64,000 bases of DNA from Ricinus communis. Lineage: Eukaryota; Streptophyta; Magnoliopsida; Malpighiales; Euphorbiaceae. The stretch spans positions 23,522,888 through 23,586,887 of the forward strand of contig NC_063260.1 of NCBI RefSeq assembly GCF_019578655.1, read 5' to 3'. Numbering within the stretch: the first letter of the stretch is position 1; every line of letters starts with the position of its first letter. This document shows, one piece after another, positions 38,011 to 51,299 of the stretch. A program made the translations under genes and the position numbers. The notes under the pieces are model-generated. The model made no database searches. It saw only the letters and a program-made list of their open reading frames with translations, and had not been told where the DNA came from.

Positions 38011-38862
38011 CACTGTAACTTTCACTTAAAAATCTGGTATTTGATAATATTAGGTTTCCACATTTTTGTTTAAAGAAACAGAGAGAATTTCAATATGGAA
38101 AAGCTTTTAATGTTAGAATCAACAAGAATTAATTCTTTCTACATATGACAGGATTCACCTTCAATTTAATTACAGGATTCGCTGTATTTTAGTTTATTTC
38201 TCTACTTGAAGACAGATCATCATTTATCATTAACAAAAGTTTTAGAATTCATAATTAACAAAAAGAAATTGTATTCAGGGCACATATGATGATAGAGACG
38301 GTATGAGCAGATTTACACTCAATTATTACATCAAAGTGAATTCATAGGATGATTGTTAACTCCTTTGTGTGCACCAATTTATTATAGAATAAATCTTAAT
38401 GGCTAGATTCTAGCCAGCTATAGAGGTCCTTTTTAGTCATTTTAGGGGTATTATTAAGAATAGTGATGTCATTTTTTATTTTTTTTTTATTTTATAAAGA
38501 CTAATATATCTTTTAGTTTATCCTACAAATTTAATTTATATATATATATATATATCTTATTCTTTCACTTCATTTATTTTATGTTATTGTTTCAATAAAG
38601 CTTTTTTAATTCACATTTCAACTTCCAATGAAAGAGGAATTTTTTTTAGAAAGTTATTCTTAAAGTTTAAATTTATATTTGATTATTTATATTAATCTAT
38701 TTAAATTTAATCTAACATTTTCTTAATGTTCACACAAAATGGGAATTAAAAAAAAATATTGCTACTAATCCTACATCTAATGTTTGCTATATATTATATT
38801 ATGCATAAATAATATGCGGCACATTATATGTATTTCTCATTTTAAAAGAAAATTATCACCCG

Positions 38863-38940
<78 letters not shown>

Positions 38941-39215
38941 GATTTATTAAAAATTAAATAAAAAATGAGCTAAAAATAATTTAAAAATAAAAAGTTATAA
39001 TCTTATCATATTTCTAATTTTGTTTTTGTTTAAAGTTTATGTGCTGCTCATTGCTTAGTAAGAGTATTTGTTCCAATGTCCGGTTTAAATATGTGGAGTA
39101 GTTACCCGCCTAACTTTCTTTGTAATATTCTCTTTTGCAGAAAAAGAGTTTGTAATCATTTATCCACTCAAAATAAATTGACTATAACTATACATCCTAT
39201 ATATTGTAAAAAAAA
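38011..39215. other. AT-rich spacer with long TA microsatellite
   Basis: Upstream of the GT77-like gene and left of the solo LTR. AT-rich; includes GGCTAGATTCTAGCC at 38401 (near-perfect palindrome) and a long TA run. No gene seen. Confidence 0.6.
38866..38938. repeat. (TA)n microsatellite, about 36 units
   Basis: About 73 uninterrupted alternating A/T bases, the longest simple repeat in the window. It can form a cruciform and is a likely assembly or length-polymorphism hotspot. Confidence 0.95.
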
Positions 39216-42040
39216 AAAATTATCACGACCCCACCCGTGGGCCCGTGACCGGCACTAGGGAATGGGTAGGCTTAAGGCCACCGAAACCCGTAGTAAGCCT
39301 GACACTCACTGATTTAAACAAATCTCATCTCAAATTAATATTATTAAAACCACAAATCATCTTAATGCATTCTACATAAATACTTGATGCGCGGAAAAAC
39401 TAGGGCGAGACCCAAGCTCGGAAAAATTTACAACTGATACATCTACTATTACTACTCATGAGAATCTAAGATTTACCAATTTACATACCAAATCGGATAC
39501 GTCACCCGATGATGAAGGAGTCGGATACTGAATAAGAGTCATGGAGAACTAATACCAAATCAGAAAAAACATAAATGGAGATCATGGGTCTCGAGTGAGT
39601 TAAAATCAAATAATCTAGGGACTATTGCTTCTTCTCGGAAAACATAGATTATTCAAATCAGTATATCAAACCATACTATAATCATACCCTACTATTTCCT
39701 TCACATAAAATATTAATCATTCGAATCAAAATATCAACCATGCACGTAAATACAATCCATATTATAATCATACCATAATAAATAAATAAATGAATAAATA
39801 AAAATATATTTTTACTTTTACGGGACGAGTGGCTCAAGAGAACCCTAACCCCAATTCTAATAGCCTTTCGGCTCTCTTAATCCAACAGTGTCTGGCGCCC
39901 GAGAGAGCAAGCTCGATCGGGTCCTTACCTCCGACTGAACACTTGAATTCCAAATAAGCCAGAGAGCATTGCTCGATCGGGGACCTTAACTCCGTGAATC
40001 AATCGAACTCCCAGAGCAAGCTCGATCAGGCGACAAATCCATAATAACCTTATATCCATGATCATTACCGGTGCGCACGCGGTCCTGATGTAACCCATCA
40101 GGCGGCATGTTCTACAAGCCACGTTTCCCAAGACATAATCATCACATATAATAAATATCATTATCTGATGAACTCAACCAACACATATCGAAATAAAGAT
40201 TAAAGATTTAAGGTAAAACAACGTGCAATTTGTGAGGGGAAAAATAATAACGCTTATCTTATTATAACATACTAATAATAATATTTATATTATTTCAAAT
40301 ATTAATAATCAAGTGAAATTATTTACGTTGCGAAACTAATAACCATATTAAGCATGAACTTTCAAAATAGCATATTAAAATCAAACTTAGCAATAGCGCA
40401 ATGATTAAATGACTTTAACTCACAGGATTGGCGACCTCCTAGCTCTGCTCCGGTGCCTCGGTAGGAGCGAGCCGAACAGACAGATCATCTAATCACGGAA
40501 AATAATTTATCAATACGCTGAGACAATCGATCATTAATCCTAGGTCTAGACTCCTAGGACTGACTATCTAAGAATCTCGACTCGGGAACTACCGAAAATT
40601 CGGCAGAACCTCCCCTACAACACGAACATTACCCCCCGTAAAAACGGGTCCAGGACCTGCCAGAAAAATACTTCAAATAACCAACAATTTAAACAACGGG
40701 AGTCGAGTCCCCAAACTTCACTATTTCCCGACTCCGCCACACATCACAAAATACGAGGCAGGCAAACTGACAGACAATTATTTTTGACTCACAAAATCAT
40801 CAAATACTCAATATAACCCAATAGACACAATTAAACCAAGAATTTCTAAAATTAACAGGCCAAAGAAAATTACCGAGACGCTCGATCGCTCGGTCGACTC
40901 GCCTCCAGCCGCCGGAGTCCGATCGACGATCCGAACACACCATCGGACTCACAACGGCGATGACGATCCCCGATTTTCTGATCCGACACCCGACCATCCG
41001 GAGAGATTTGCGAACGATCACGGTAGTCGATTTGCAAACGAAGCCCGATCGCCACGAAATCGGGTGCCATCGCGAAGCTTGAGATGAGGAGAGTCGGGAT
41101 ATGTCCTCCGATCATCCATCCTCCGGAGCTCGCCGGAAAAAGCCCAAAAACGCGGCTGCCCCCTACTTTCTCTCTCCACCGGATCTTCCGTCTCCCGGCC
41201 ACCACAGCCTTTGAAAGCTCGCCTGAGGAGCCGATCGCCGGAACACGCTTGGAAGCCGCCGCCGCTCTTCCGCCTTGGGCTGCTTCTGCCGCCATTGCCC
41301 GCCACGCCGCTCCGTCGACCGGCCTCACGCCCGACGGCCGCCACCGACGACGCCGCCGCCTTCCTCCCCTTCTTCTTCGGCCATCGCCCTCTCTCTCTCT
41401 CTCTCCCGATCTACTTTCTCTCTCCCCGATCTACTTTCCCTTCAATATCGACATTTGACCCCTGAACTTTTCTTTATTACAATTTAGTCCCTCAACTTTC
41501 TTAATTACTTACAATTTCATCCTGCAGAATTCCAATTTGACCCCCAAACTTCTTTTTAGCCTTTCAATTAAGCCCTTAACTATTTAATTTGGGCCAAAAC
41601 CGAATTATTGAAAATACACAATTACAAAAATACCCCTGACCGACATATTTATTTATAAAAATACCAAACTCACAAATTTCCATTAAAACTCCATAAAAAT
41701 AACATTATACTTTTAATCCTTATTCCAAAATAATCCTCCAATTAAATCCTACACACAATTAAATTAAATAATCAATTTCCAACTCAAAATTTAATACTAC
41801 TAATCAATTATAATACCAATTTTCTCAAAATTCTTTTATAAAAACATCCCTTACAATTTCTATCATAATTTTCCAATATATAATTTTATTTATATAAATA
41901 TGCATTTGGGAAAATTTGAATAACCAAAATATAATCATTTCTCAAATAGTTTACTTGAATAAAAATAAAGCTAAAATTAACTTAAATAAAAACTCACTAT
42001 TAAATATATATTAAAAAAAAATTCCGGGTGTTACAAAAAT
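39216..42040 (-). mobile_element. solo LTR of a Ty3/gypsy-type retrotransposon with 5-bp TSD
   Basis: On the minus strand the element runs TGTAACACCCGG ... GGGTCGTGATA (42035-39221, 2815 bases). It begins with the TGTAACACCC end typical of many plant gypsy LTRs, and the terminal CA has become TA. It is flanked on both sides by AAAAT (39216-39220 and 42036-42040), a perfect 5-base target-site duplication. No gag-pol, primer-binding site or polypurine tract is present, and the TSD flanks a single LTR. It is therefore a solo LTR left by recombination between the two LTRs of a full element. The length fits the long LTRs of Del/Tekay-type chromoviruses (inference). A GC-rich island at about 41080-41460 produces overlapping ORFs in several frames that I regard as non-coding. 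Confidence 0.88.
39904..40030. repeat. three imperfect repeats inside the solo LTR
   Basis: AGAGCAAGCTCGATCGG occurs at 39904-39920, a variant with CATTGCTC at 39963-39980, and a third (AGAGCAAGCTCGATCAGG) at 40013-40030. Each holds a small GAGC...GCTC hairpin. Spacing is about 60 then 50 bases, with CCTTAcCTCCG or CCTTAACTCCG following the first two. Confidence 0.75.
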
Positions 42041-45000
42041 CTTTTAATAGTTATTCATTAATTTGTCACTAATTAATTTGTGAGACTACTACTATAATTA
42101 TATAATTATTATTTGTTATTACTTTTTAACATTTTTAGTAAATTAAATCAATTAATTGTAATATTTTTACCATGTTTAAAATATTATAGTTAAATAAATA
42201 TTGCCATGAAATTGAAATATTATAACGAATTTGATATATATTATTAGTTTTGTAATAGAACAATTTACTAAAATAATATATAGTTATAAAGAGTAAGTGT
42301 TTGTAGCTAATGTAATGATTTAGCTATAATTTTATATTATGTGGTTAAGAAACTGTAATTATATATGGCAATTGTTGTTTTTTTTTTTTTAGATCAATAT
42401 AAATTAAGAAGAAAATGATCAAATTTGAAAAAATCAATCCTCTATAAATTAGATAACTCAAACAATATTATAATCGTTAGCATTAAGCATGAATTTACAT
42501 TAACGTAATACTATAGCAAAAGCTGCAAATATCTTTTTTCTTTTTTTTATGAAATGAGAAGTAGAAGTAATGTACCACATATTACCCATACATATATAGT
42601 ATAATAATATATCAACTTTATTTATAGGATTAATTGTAATATTTTATTTATATTTTTATTAGTTCTATTCATATATGTATATTCTCTTAAAAATGTAAAA
42701 TAGATTAAATTAAGTGAGAGAATAGTATATGTAATTAAATTTAAATTTTAAATGAAAATATTTTAACTAAATTTAATAGAAGACTAATATATATACCCTT
42801 TTAGCAATTGTACTTTATTATATATCTCCATTGTTAATAAAAGGAACGATGTTATTGGAATTTGTAGATAAAATGGAAAAAGTGAAAAAGAGAATGACAT
42901 GTATGGGGATGGAATTTAGGTCAGAAGCAGCTGCCTATTTTGGAAAAGAAAACTAAAAGGTGTGAAAGAGAAGATAAGCAATTATTAATTTATGTGAAAA
43001 ACCGAGAGCCTCCGACAGCTTGAGTTTTACGTAGGCTGGTCATCTCATCTCCAGTTTGATCTATGGTAATGAACAACCAAAAATAATATATAATATTCAT
43101 AAATCATCCTTTCTCTTCTTTTTCTTTTCCATCGAATAAACAGTGTTTGAGTTATCTAATTCAGGCCTTAAAACTGGATTCTTGGGGTCGATGATGTAGC
43201 AACTAAAGAGACCCCATTTATTCATAAAATTAAATTGCTAGAGCAGCATCTTCTGTTTTTTCTTTGCACTAGTTAAGTATAAGTAGAATGTCTTCAGCTG
43301 CATTATTATTATTATTGTTGTTGTCTAGGACTTTATCTATTTCTCCTTATATATATTTATGTTACTTTGAATCTGTTCTTATCATCTCACCAATAAATAT
43401 ATATATATATATTCACAACTTATTTGGTAATTGATAAATGGGGTCCTGCATATTAAAAATAAAAAAACTTATGCATGAGCCAGATTAACACTGTTGTTAC
43501 AGATTATTGCAACTTCTCCGCTCTCTAATCATTGCTAATCACTGAACTGAGCTTCCAAGTTAAATATAATTAAGTTACAAGTTGCGGGAATTAAAAGGAA
43601 AAAACAGCTAAATGTCATGTTAACCACTTGAATCAGTTAATTAAAGACAAACAGCAAAGACTAATTGATTAAATATATAGCAATTAGCAACTACTTTGGA
43701 ATTAAAATTTAATCAAGTTGAATTATAATTACCCAAAAAAAGTAAATAGAAATCAAAACATGTATTTGTCTTTCAGCTCAATAATAATTTTCCACGGGAA
43801 CCCACATGTTAGACATAAAATTTTAAATGTTCTTAACAATAATTAAAATGAATTTGATATTGTGTTGTATGTACTCATCAAAATGGGTCAACTAACATGA
43901 CTCGGATAACATGATATTTTGTTAATTATATATATATATATATATTGATCCATATCTATTTATATCCTTTGCTTGCCACACCTTCTAATTAATATCTCTA
44001 TATCCATAGCATCATACAAATAAAGAACCCATAATGTGGCGTCTCGAAAATGTATTAAATGTCGGATAATGACAAAGCCCTTTCCTATTATATTTAGATA
44101 TCTACATTTTGCAGGAAATAAGTTTAACTATAAAAAACCAGAATTAATAATAATAATAATTGAATGGATAGAGTAGTTTAAGGATCAAATGGTGGAGGAG
44201 AGTACACGTGGCCCGAATGGAACGTGAAAGAAACACCAATCGATCCGTTTAATCACGTACTCACATGAAGGGAAAGGGCGGACATTCCAGATGCCAGATG
44301 GGTACTCTTTGTCCGTTAGATGTCTGCCACGTGATCCTTTCACAGTCGACCAGCACATGTCACCACCCTGTAACTTTCTATTTTTTCTTTGGTTCGGCTT
44401 GTCCGCTTACATGTCGTGTGGGCTATGGTGTAGTATATTTAGTGGGGCCAGCAATAAGTAAACAAAAATAATACAAAAATTCGTTTAGCTAATAGCTGGT
44501 GTTTATTAAATAAATTTTACTACATGTAATCCGATTCATATAAAACATCACAGGTTAAACACAAAATAATAAATTAGTTTCACTCTATCCTCCACAATTC
44601 ATTTTATTATTATTTACCCATTAAAATTAAAATTGCATAAATAACTATATATATATATTTATATATATTAAAATAATTAGTTTAATGTAGTATTATATTT
44701 TAATATATGCTGAGAGATTCAGCAGTTTAAATTCATCAAACGATAATAGCATTTATTTTTAGGGGTAAAAGAACTAATTCAAATATAAAACGTGATTATA
44801 ATCTATTATATGTCGACTCTTATAAATAGAAAGAAAATTTATTTTAATTTTATATTTAATATTTTAATTGAATAATTTATTTATGATCCAACCTCTTTAT
44901 TTTCAAATTCAAGTCTTGTAATCATATCAAGTTTGAAATTGTTTTTTTATTGGACATAGATGCATTTTTGTCTTCTTAGATAATTTATTTAGATCTTCTA

Positions 45001-47407
45001 GATTGAATTGTATTAATATTGAATCTCAATTTTCCTATCTATTAAATCTATATTTGATATAAGATAAATTTAGTTATTAGGTTCTCAAATCATAATAAGT
45101 TATTAAAAATTATTTTATAATTTTTTATAATATTATTAACATTTTGATAAAGATTTATTTAAACACTTAAATTTTAATAGATTTTTTTTTTGTAATCAAC
45201 TAATTCATTTGGGTTTGTATAATTTGTCTGATTTCTTAATGCTTCTATTTATTATTCTTATTTCTTATAGATCCATATTAGTTAATTCTAAGATTTTCAA
45301 CCATCAACAAATATTTTCTGAAAAACGACTCGATTTAAAATCATATTAATTTTTTAATATAATATAATAAATTCAAAAAACCAATAAATAATTGTTATTA
45401 GAGTACATATAATAATAATAATGTTAAATTCTAAAATTGAAGGATGATATATTTTAATAACATTAAATAAATATATACTATTTATATATACATTTACAAT
45501 CAGGGGATATATTGATAGATATGAGGAAGAAATTTTTTGAAATTAAAACATATAATAAATTAACAAGGTTATCCCGGTCCTATTTCAATCATATCGGGAC
45601 CCACGTTCCCTGATTTTTCCTTCTCCGATCCGAATCATTCTGGACTACATACAGAGAGTCGAGTCTCCTACCCTATGTCGTTTAATTATTGCACATTCAA
45701 TTTCAAAATAATACTAAATAAAAAAAATCCACAAGGAAATGGATAATAGTGGCCTTTCAACACCTGAAGGGTCACTTCATTGTGCACCGTTGATTTCCAT
45801 GATATAACCCACTCTGATCTCTACACGTTTCATCTTCCTACTGGTTGTGACTATCTGTCAGCACTCAAGTAGCAAACCAGGTTGTAATAAGGGGGAGGCC
45901 AACTGGGCCTAGCATTACAATAATAGAAAAGGATTATATAGACAAACTCTTTTTTTCAATTTACGATTTAGTGGACCCTTAATTTTACAATCAGCAACAA
46001 TATTTTTTATAATGATGGAAAATAAGATCTAGGTGGTTGCCATGTGAAACTTGCCTTGACCTGAACATATATATATATATATAGTTTTTAAAAAATATAA
46101 ATAATTTAATAATATATAAATAAAATGGTCAATATTTTTTTAGTTCAAATAAAATTTTAAATTTTATATATAACTGTGTTAAAATTTTTGAGCTAGTAAT
46201 TTACTATTCATAAAAGCTCTATCTGAAAAATTATAAATTAGCTCTAATATATTGAAAAACGTCTTAAGCGTGCGTATAAAATTTCATTATAAAATAAATT
46301 GAAAATACACATAAACTAAAATAGAGAAGAAAATAAAGGGTTTGGAAATTGAATACTTTATCACGTGGAAAATAAGAGTTATCATATGCATATCATGATC
46401 TTATCAGATTGTTGCATTTTTCTTTATTTCAACCAAAAATTTCAATTTGTTTATTAATAAGTCAATCAAGAACCAACCTCCAAAGATATGGGGAAATTTC
46501 ATTGCATAATTAAAATCTTATAAAGCTATCTAGCAGTCAGTGGAATTTAAATAATACAACTATATGTATATATTCTCAAGATTATGTTTATACCATCAAC
46601 ATTTCTTGATGCAGGCCAATATCTTTTATCACATTTATAAATTTTCAATAGAGTAAACCATTTTCTTGGTGGATTTTTTATTTGAGAAAAATTATTAGTT
46701 TGAATTTGCAATATTTTATTACCACCAATGACACATGTGTAGATTTAAACCTCATGTCATTCTTGAAACCAATTAAAATCTAACTAGGAGATTTAAAAAA
46801 AGAAATAGTTGGTAAAATTCAACTAATTCCGGATACACAATCAAATAAAGACACATAAGGGATGATTTCTGAAAGTAACATACCAACTTTTTTAATCCAT
46901 TTTTAAAAAAATATGTAATATATATCATATGTGAATATGTAATCTTACCATGCTGCATCAAGAAATTTACGATTATTTGGGTTTTAATGCCATAATACAG
47001 TTGCAACTGTATATGTTTATTTTTATGATAAATCATTATAATGCTGTTAAATCAAAGGATGGATACGTAGCTATTAATTTACCAAAAGCCAAAGGGGCCA
47101 CAAAAACTTTTGATTCTCGGTTCCCAACTTGGCATATATCATTGAGAAAAAAACATGGGAGAGTTCTCAAACTCTTATCCTTCTCTTTGACAATGCCACC
47201 ATTGTCATCACATTTCTAAAGTGTATTTCTTGAATTATAGTATTCTAATAATTATTTATCTGTTCTAGTAAGACAAACTGAAAAGGTTCCACAGAGTGTG
47301 TGCATTATAAGTTTCTTAAAATTAATCTCCACTAAAGAAAAAGTCCCTCCCCTCCCTCCCTTTACTAATCCATTTCTAAAGAACTTGTGCGACTTGTGTA
47401 AGTTCCA
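42041..47407. other. 5.4-kb AT-rich spacer upstream of the CLC gene
   Basis: Mostly AT-rich with short AT microsatellites (e.g. 43921-43940, 46060-46081). Less AT-rich islands lie at 42880-43060, 44190-44430 and 45570-45910; the second carries clustered ACGT motifs listed separately. No ORF shows coding character. The pyrimidine-rich stretch at 47340-47370 just before the CLC ATG is probably its 5' leader. Confidence 0.5.
44204..44333. promoter_or_regulatory. cluster of G-box/ABRE (ACGT-core) motifs
   Basis: ACACGTGGC (44204-44212) is a textbook ABA-response element. AACGTG follows at 44221-44226, TCACGTAC at 44253-44260 and GCCACGTGAT at 44326-44335. Four ACGT cores including two full G-boxes in 130 bases, in a less AT-rich island, suggest an enhancer or the promoter of an unrecognised transcript. 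The nearest annotated start codon (CLC) is 3.1 kb downstream. Confidence 0.35.
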
Positions 47408-50400
47408 ATGGAGGAGGATTCAAGCCAATTAGCAGAAGCAACAGCACCACCCCACACCATGGAAGCTAGTCAAGAAGAAGAAAGAGACCCGGAAAGCAAT
47501 TCGCTTCAGCAGCCACTCCTCAAAAGAAATAGAACTCTATCTTCGAGTCCACTAGCCATTGTTGGAGCTAAAGTTTCGTATATAGAGAGCTTGGATTATG
47601 AGTAATTGAAACTTACCTTAGTTACTATACCTTTCTTTCTTTGCATTTCCTGATGTTTTCTTATAACAACATTATGATGATGATGCAGGATCAATGAAAA
47701 TGATCTTTTCAAGCATGATTGGAGAAGTAGATCCAATGTCCAAATTCTGCAGTATATATTCTTGAAATGGATTCTTGCCTTTCTTGTTGGACTTTTGACT
47801 GGCTTGATCGCCACCCTTATCAATCTTGCAGTTGAGAATATCGCTGGTTACAAGCTTCTTGCGGTTGTTCGTTTCATAGAGAACGAAAGGTTCTGTCCCA
47901 ATGCCAACCTTACAATTCTCATCACTTTTGTTTTCTTTTGTATCTTACTCTTTCCCTCTCATTGCTGATAATAGATTTTGATGGACTAGTTTTTGTCATG
48001 GTCTGTGTGGTTGCAGGTACTTAACAGGGTTGGCCTACTTTACTGGGGTTAATCTTATTTTAACTGCCTTTGCTTCTGCTTTATGTGTATGGTTTGCACC
48101 CACCGCTGCTGGCCCTGGTATTCCGGAGATTAAAGCTTACCTCAATGGAATTGATACTCCTAACATGTTTGGAGCTACAACTTTGATTGTTAAGGTGCGT
48201 TCGAATTAAATTTGAACACCATGTTCTTTATCAGATTTAGTAATCTTTTATGATCAAGCTTGGAGGAACACCACAACAGACAAGCTGAATTCATCATAAG
48301 TTGTTTGATCATTTTCTGCAAGTGAAACCTTTATCAGAGACCTTGCCGTTTTGTTGGTGAGCTAAGGTCAGATCTGGAAATGGACCAATACTATTAAGAG
48401 ATCCATTCTCTTGACTTTGTCCCATCCACATGGATCACTTTTTTTTTTTTTTTTTTGTTTTTCTTGCTTTCCCTTTTCCACTACTTTCTGTTCCCAAATA
48501 GCTTTTACTGTGTTTAAGCTTTTATCAAATAAAATCCAAATGGTTTTCAACTTGTACAGTAAATAAGTCTGAAATATCGTCAAAGACAAGTGTGTTTGAT
48601 TTAATTATGGGTTAAGATTACAAAAAGAAGGCTAGAAAAATTTTTGTTATTTTGCTGTTGTAGATATTTGGAAGCATAGGCGCAGTTGCTGCTGGACTAG
48701 ATTTGGGGAAAGAAGGGCCTTTGGTGCACATTGGCAGTTGCATTGCTTCTTTACTAGGCCAAGGGGGACCTGATAATCATCGTCTCAAGTGGCGCTGGCT
48801 TCGCTACTTTAACAATGACAGGGATCGTCGGGACATTATTACATGTGGTTCTTCCTCAGGTGTTTGTGCAGCTTTCCGTGCCCCAGTTGGTGGTGTCCTG
48901 TTTGCTCTTGAAGAGGTAGCAACATGGTGGAGGAGTGCACTACTCTGGAGAACTTTCTTCAGCACAGCAGTAGTGGTGGTGATCCTCAGGGCATTTATTG
49001 AGATCTGCAAGTCAGGGAAGTGTGGACTGTTTGGGAAAGGAGGGTTGATCATGTTTGATGTGAGTGATGTTACGGTCAGCTACCATGTGATGGATATACT
49101 CCCAGTCATTATCATTGGCATTATTGGTGGACTTTTGGGAAGCCTGTACAATTATCTTCTTCACAAAGTCCTCAGACTCTACAATCTCATCAACCAGTAA
49201 GCAATATAATCCAACTTTTGCCTCTCAACACCTTGCATGCTGCAGAACCCAGTAGAAACGTAGAGCTATTGAACTGATAGCATATATAATTGAATGCCAG
49301 ACTCGTCTACTTCCCCTGCATTTCATTGGAAACACACACACGCGCACACGAATAGATTTAAGCTTGAAAAGTACCATTAGCTATTATGGAATGACTTGAG
49401 CTTCAACATGTCTGAACAAGTCAATCTGAAATAGAAGCCCAATCTCATAGTTTAATTTTGTGTTGTGCAATGCTGATGATAATAACTCTTGCTTTGTTGC
49501 AGGAAGGGAAAAATGCATAAGCTGCTTCTCAGTTTAACTGTCTCACTCTTTACCTCAGTGTGCCTATACGGTCTTCCGTTTCTTGCTAAATGCCAACCTT
49601 GTGATCCCTCCGTAACTGAATTATGCCCCACTAATGATCGGTCAGGCAACTTCAAACAATTCAACTGTCCAAAAGGCCATTATAATGACCTTGCTACTCT
49701 CCTTCTTACCACAAATGATGATGCAGTCCGAAACATCTTCTCCTCCAACACTCCCCATGAATTTCAGCCTGCAACCCTCCTCATTTTCTTTGCACTCTAT
49801 TGCGTCCTAGGATTATTTACCTTTGGCATTGCTGTTCCTTCAGGACTTTTCCTCCCTATCATTCTTATGGGCTCAGCATATGGGCGCTTGCTCGGTGTTG
49901 CCATGGGATCATATACCAACCTTGACCAGGGACTGTATGCAGTGCTTGGTGCAGCCTCACTGATGGCTGGCTCAATGAGGATGACGGTTTCACTGTGTGT
50001 TATTTTCCTGGAACTCACCAACAACCTGCTATTACTTCCTATAACAATGATAGTCCTCTTGATAGCTAAAACAGTAGGAGACAGCTTTAATCCAAGTATC
50101 TATGAAATTATCTTGCACCTAAAAGGCCTGCCTTTCTTGGATGCAAATCCTGAGCCTTGGATGAGAAATCTCACGGTAGGTGAGCTAGCTGATGCTAAAC
50201 CACCATTAGTTACTCTTTGTGGAGTGGAGAAGGTGTCTCGCATTGTGGATGTCCTGAAAAACACCACATACAATGGATTCCCTGTTGTGGATGATGGAGT
50301 GATACCTCCTGTGGGACTTGCAACTGGAGCAACAGAACTGCACGGACTTATCTTAAGAGCTCACCTTGTTCAAGCAATTAAGAAGAAGTGGTTCCTGCGA

Positions 50401-50918
50401 GAGAAAAGAAGAACAGAGGAGTGGGAAGTAAGACAGAAGTTCACCTGGGTTGATCTGGCTGAGAGGGAATTGAAGATTGAGGAGGTCGCGGTGACAAGGG
50501 ATGAAATGGAAATGTATGTTGACCTGCATCCTCTTACAAATACTACACCTTACACAGTGGTGGAGAGCATGTCAGTGGCAAAAGCTATGGTGCTCTTCAG
50601 GCAAGTAGGGCTTCGCCACTTGCTCATTGTTCCCAAATATGAAGCATCCGGGGTAAGTCTATTCAAGCATGTCACTAGCATAATGCTTTCAAAAATCTTG
50701 AATTAAAACAAAATATTCAACTGGAACGGCATTCAAGATGCCTTATAATTTTATAACACGTGGATTTTAGGGCCAATAACATCTCTAATGAAATGTACTT
50801 CAATACATAGGTACCTCCAGTGGTCGGAATCTTGACCAGACAGGACTTAAGGGCATACAACATCTTGAGTGCCTTTCCTCATTTGGCTAGATCCAAGGAC
50901 AGAGAAAAGCGGCACTAA
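47408..50918 (+). CDS. CLC-B: CLC-a/b type vacuolar nitrate/proton exchanger (6 exons)
   Basis: Tonoplast 2NO3-/H+ antiporter that loads nitrate into the vacuole. Exons: 47408-47601, 47689-47889, 48017-48194, 48664-49196, 49503-50652, 50811-50918; all GT-AG, phases match, 787 residues. Visible motifs: selectivity filter GPGIPE (164-169) with Pro165, the residue that favours nitrate over chloride; gating glutamate in GKEGP (Glu208); proton glutamate in ALEEV (Glu275); GIAVPSGLFLP (478-488); and the pore tyrosine in QGLYAVLG (Tyr514). Two C-terminal CBS domains (about 590-650 and 715-775) end in ILTRQDLRAYNI. Numbering runs five ahead of Arabidopsis CLCa as I recall it. Orthology to CLC-b (At3g27170) rather than CLC-a is suggested by the neighbours, not by sequence. 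Confidence 0.95.
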
Positions 50919-51299
50919 ATTTATCATCATTCACTAAGTGATAATACAAGCTTGGAGCTACAATTTTCCTCGTCTTCCCTTCATTTTTGCTGGAGTTCCA
51001 AATTCTTTCATCAGATTCTACAGGAGATAGGTGAGATGCAAATATTGATACAAAATGCTATTCATTTGTTAACCCTTTTCCCTCCCATTGTGCATCTCAA
51101 ATTCCTCATACAATAACAGATAATAAAACAAAATGCCCTATTGATAAAATTTCTTTTATACACAGCTCTCTGATTTTCATTGTTAGATGACATTTCACTG
51201 TACTTTCAGGTTTTTCTTCATCTTTTTATATGCAATTTGTAGCACAAGTTCTTCAGGAGATCAATGAAGCTCCCTTCTAAAATAATGAATTAATGATCC
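50919..51299. other. convergent 3' spacer, CLC to methyltransferase
   Basis: 381 bases between two stop codons facing each other; 3' UTRs of both genes probably fill or overlap here. No ORF or other feature seen. Confidence 0.7.

Noticed and set aside
41018..41487. Overlapping ORFs of 70-152 codons on both strands
   Set aside because: They lie in the GC-rich island of the solo LTR, occur in several frames at once, are low-complexity (Arg/Pro/Ser) and match no family.
44265..44471. 69-codon cysteine-rich plus-strand ORF as a small secreted peptide gene
   Set aside because: It lacks a signal peptide at its start and runs through a poly-T stretch; the island is better explained by ACGT regulatory motifs.
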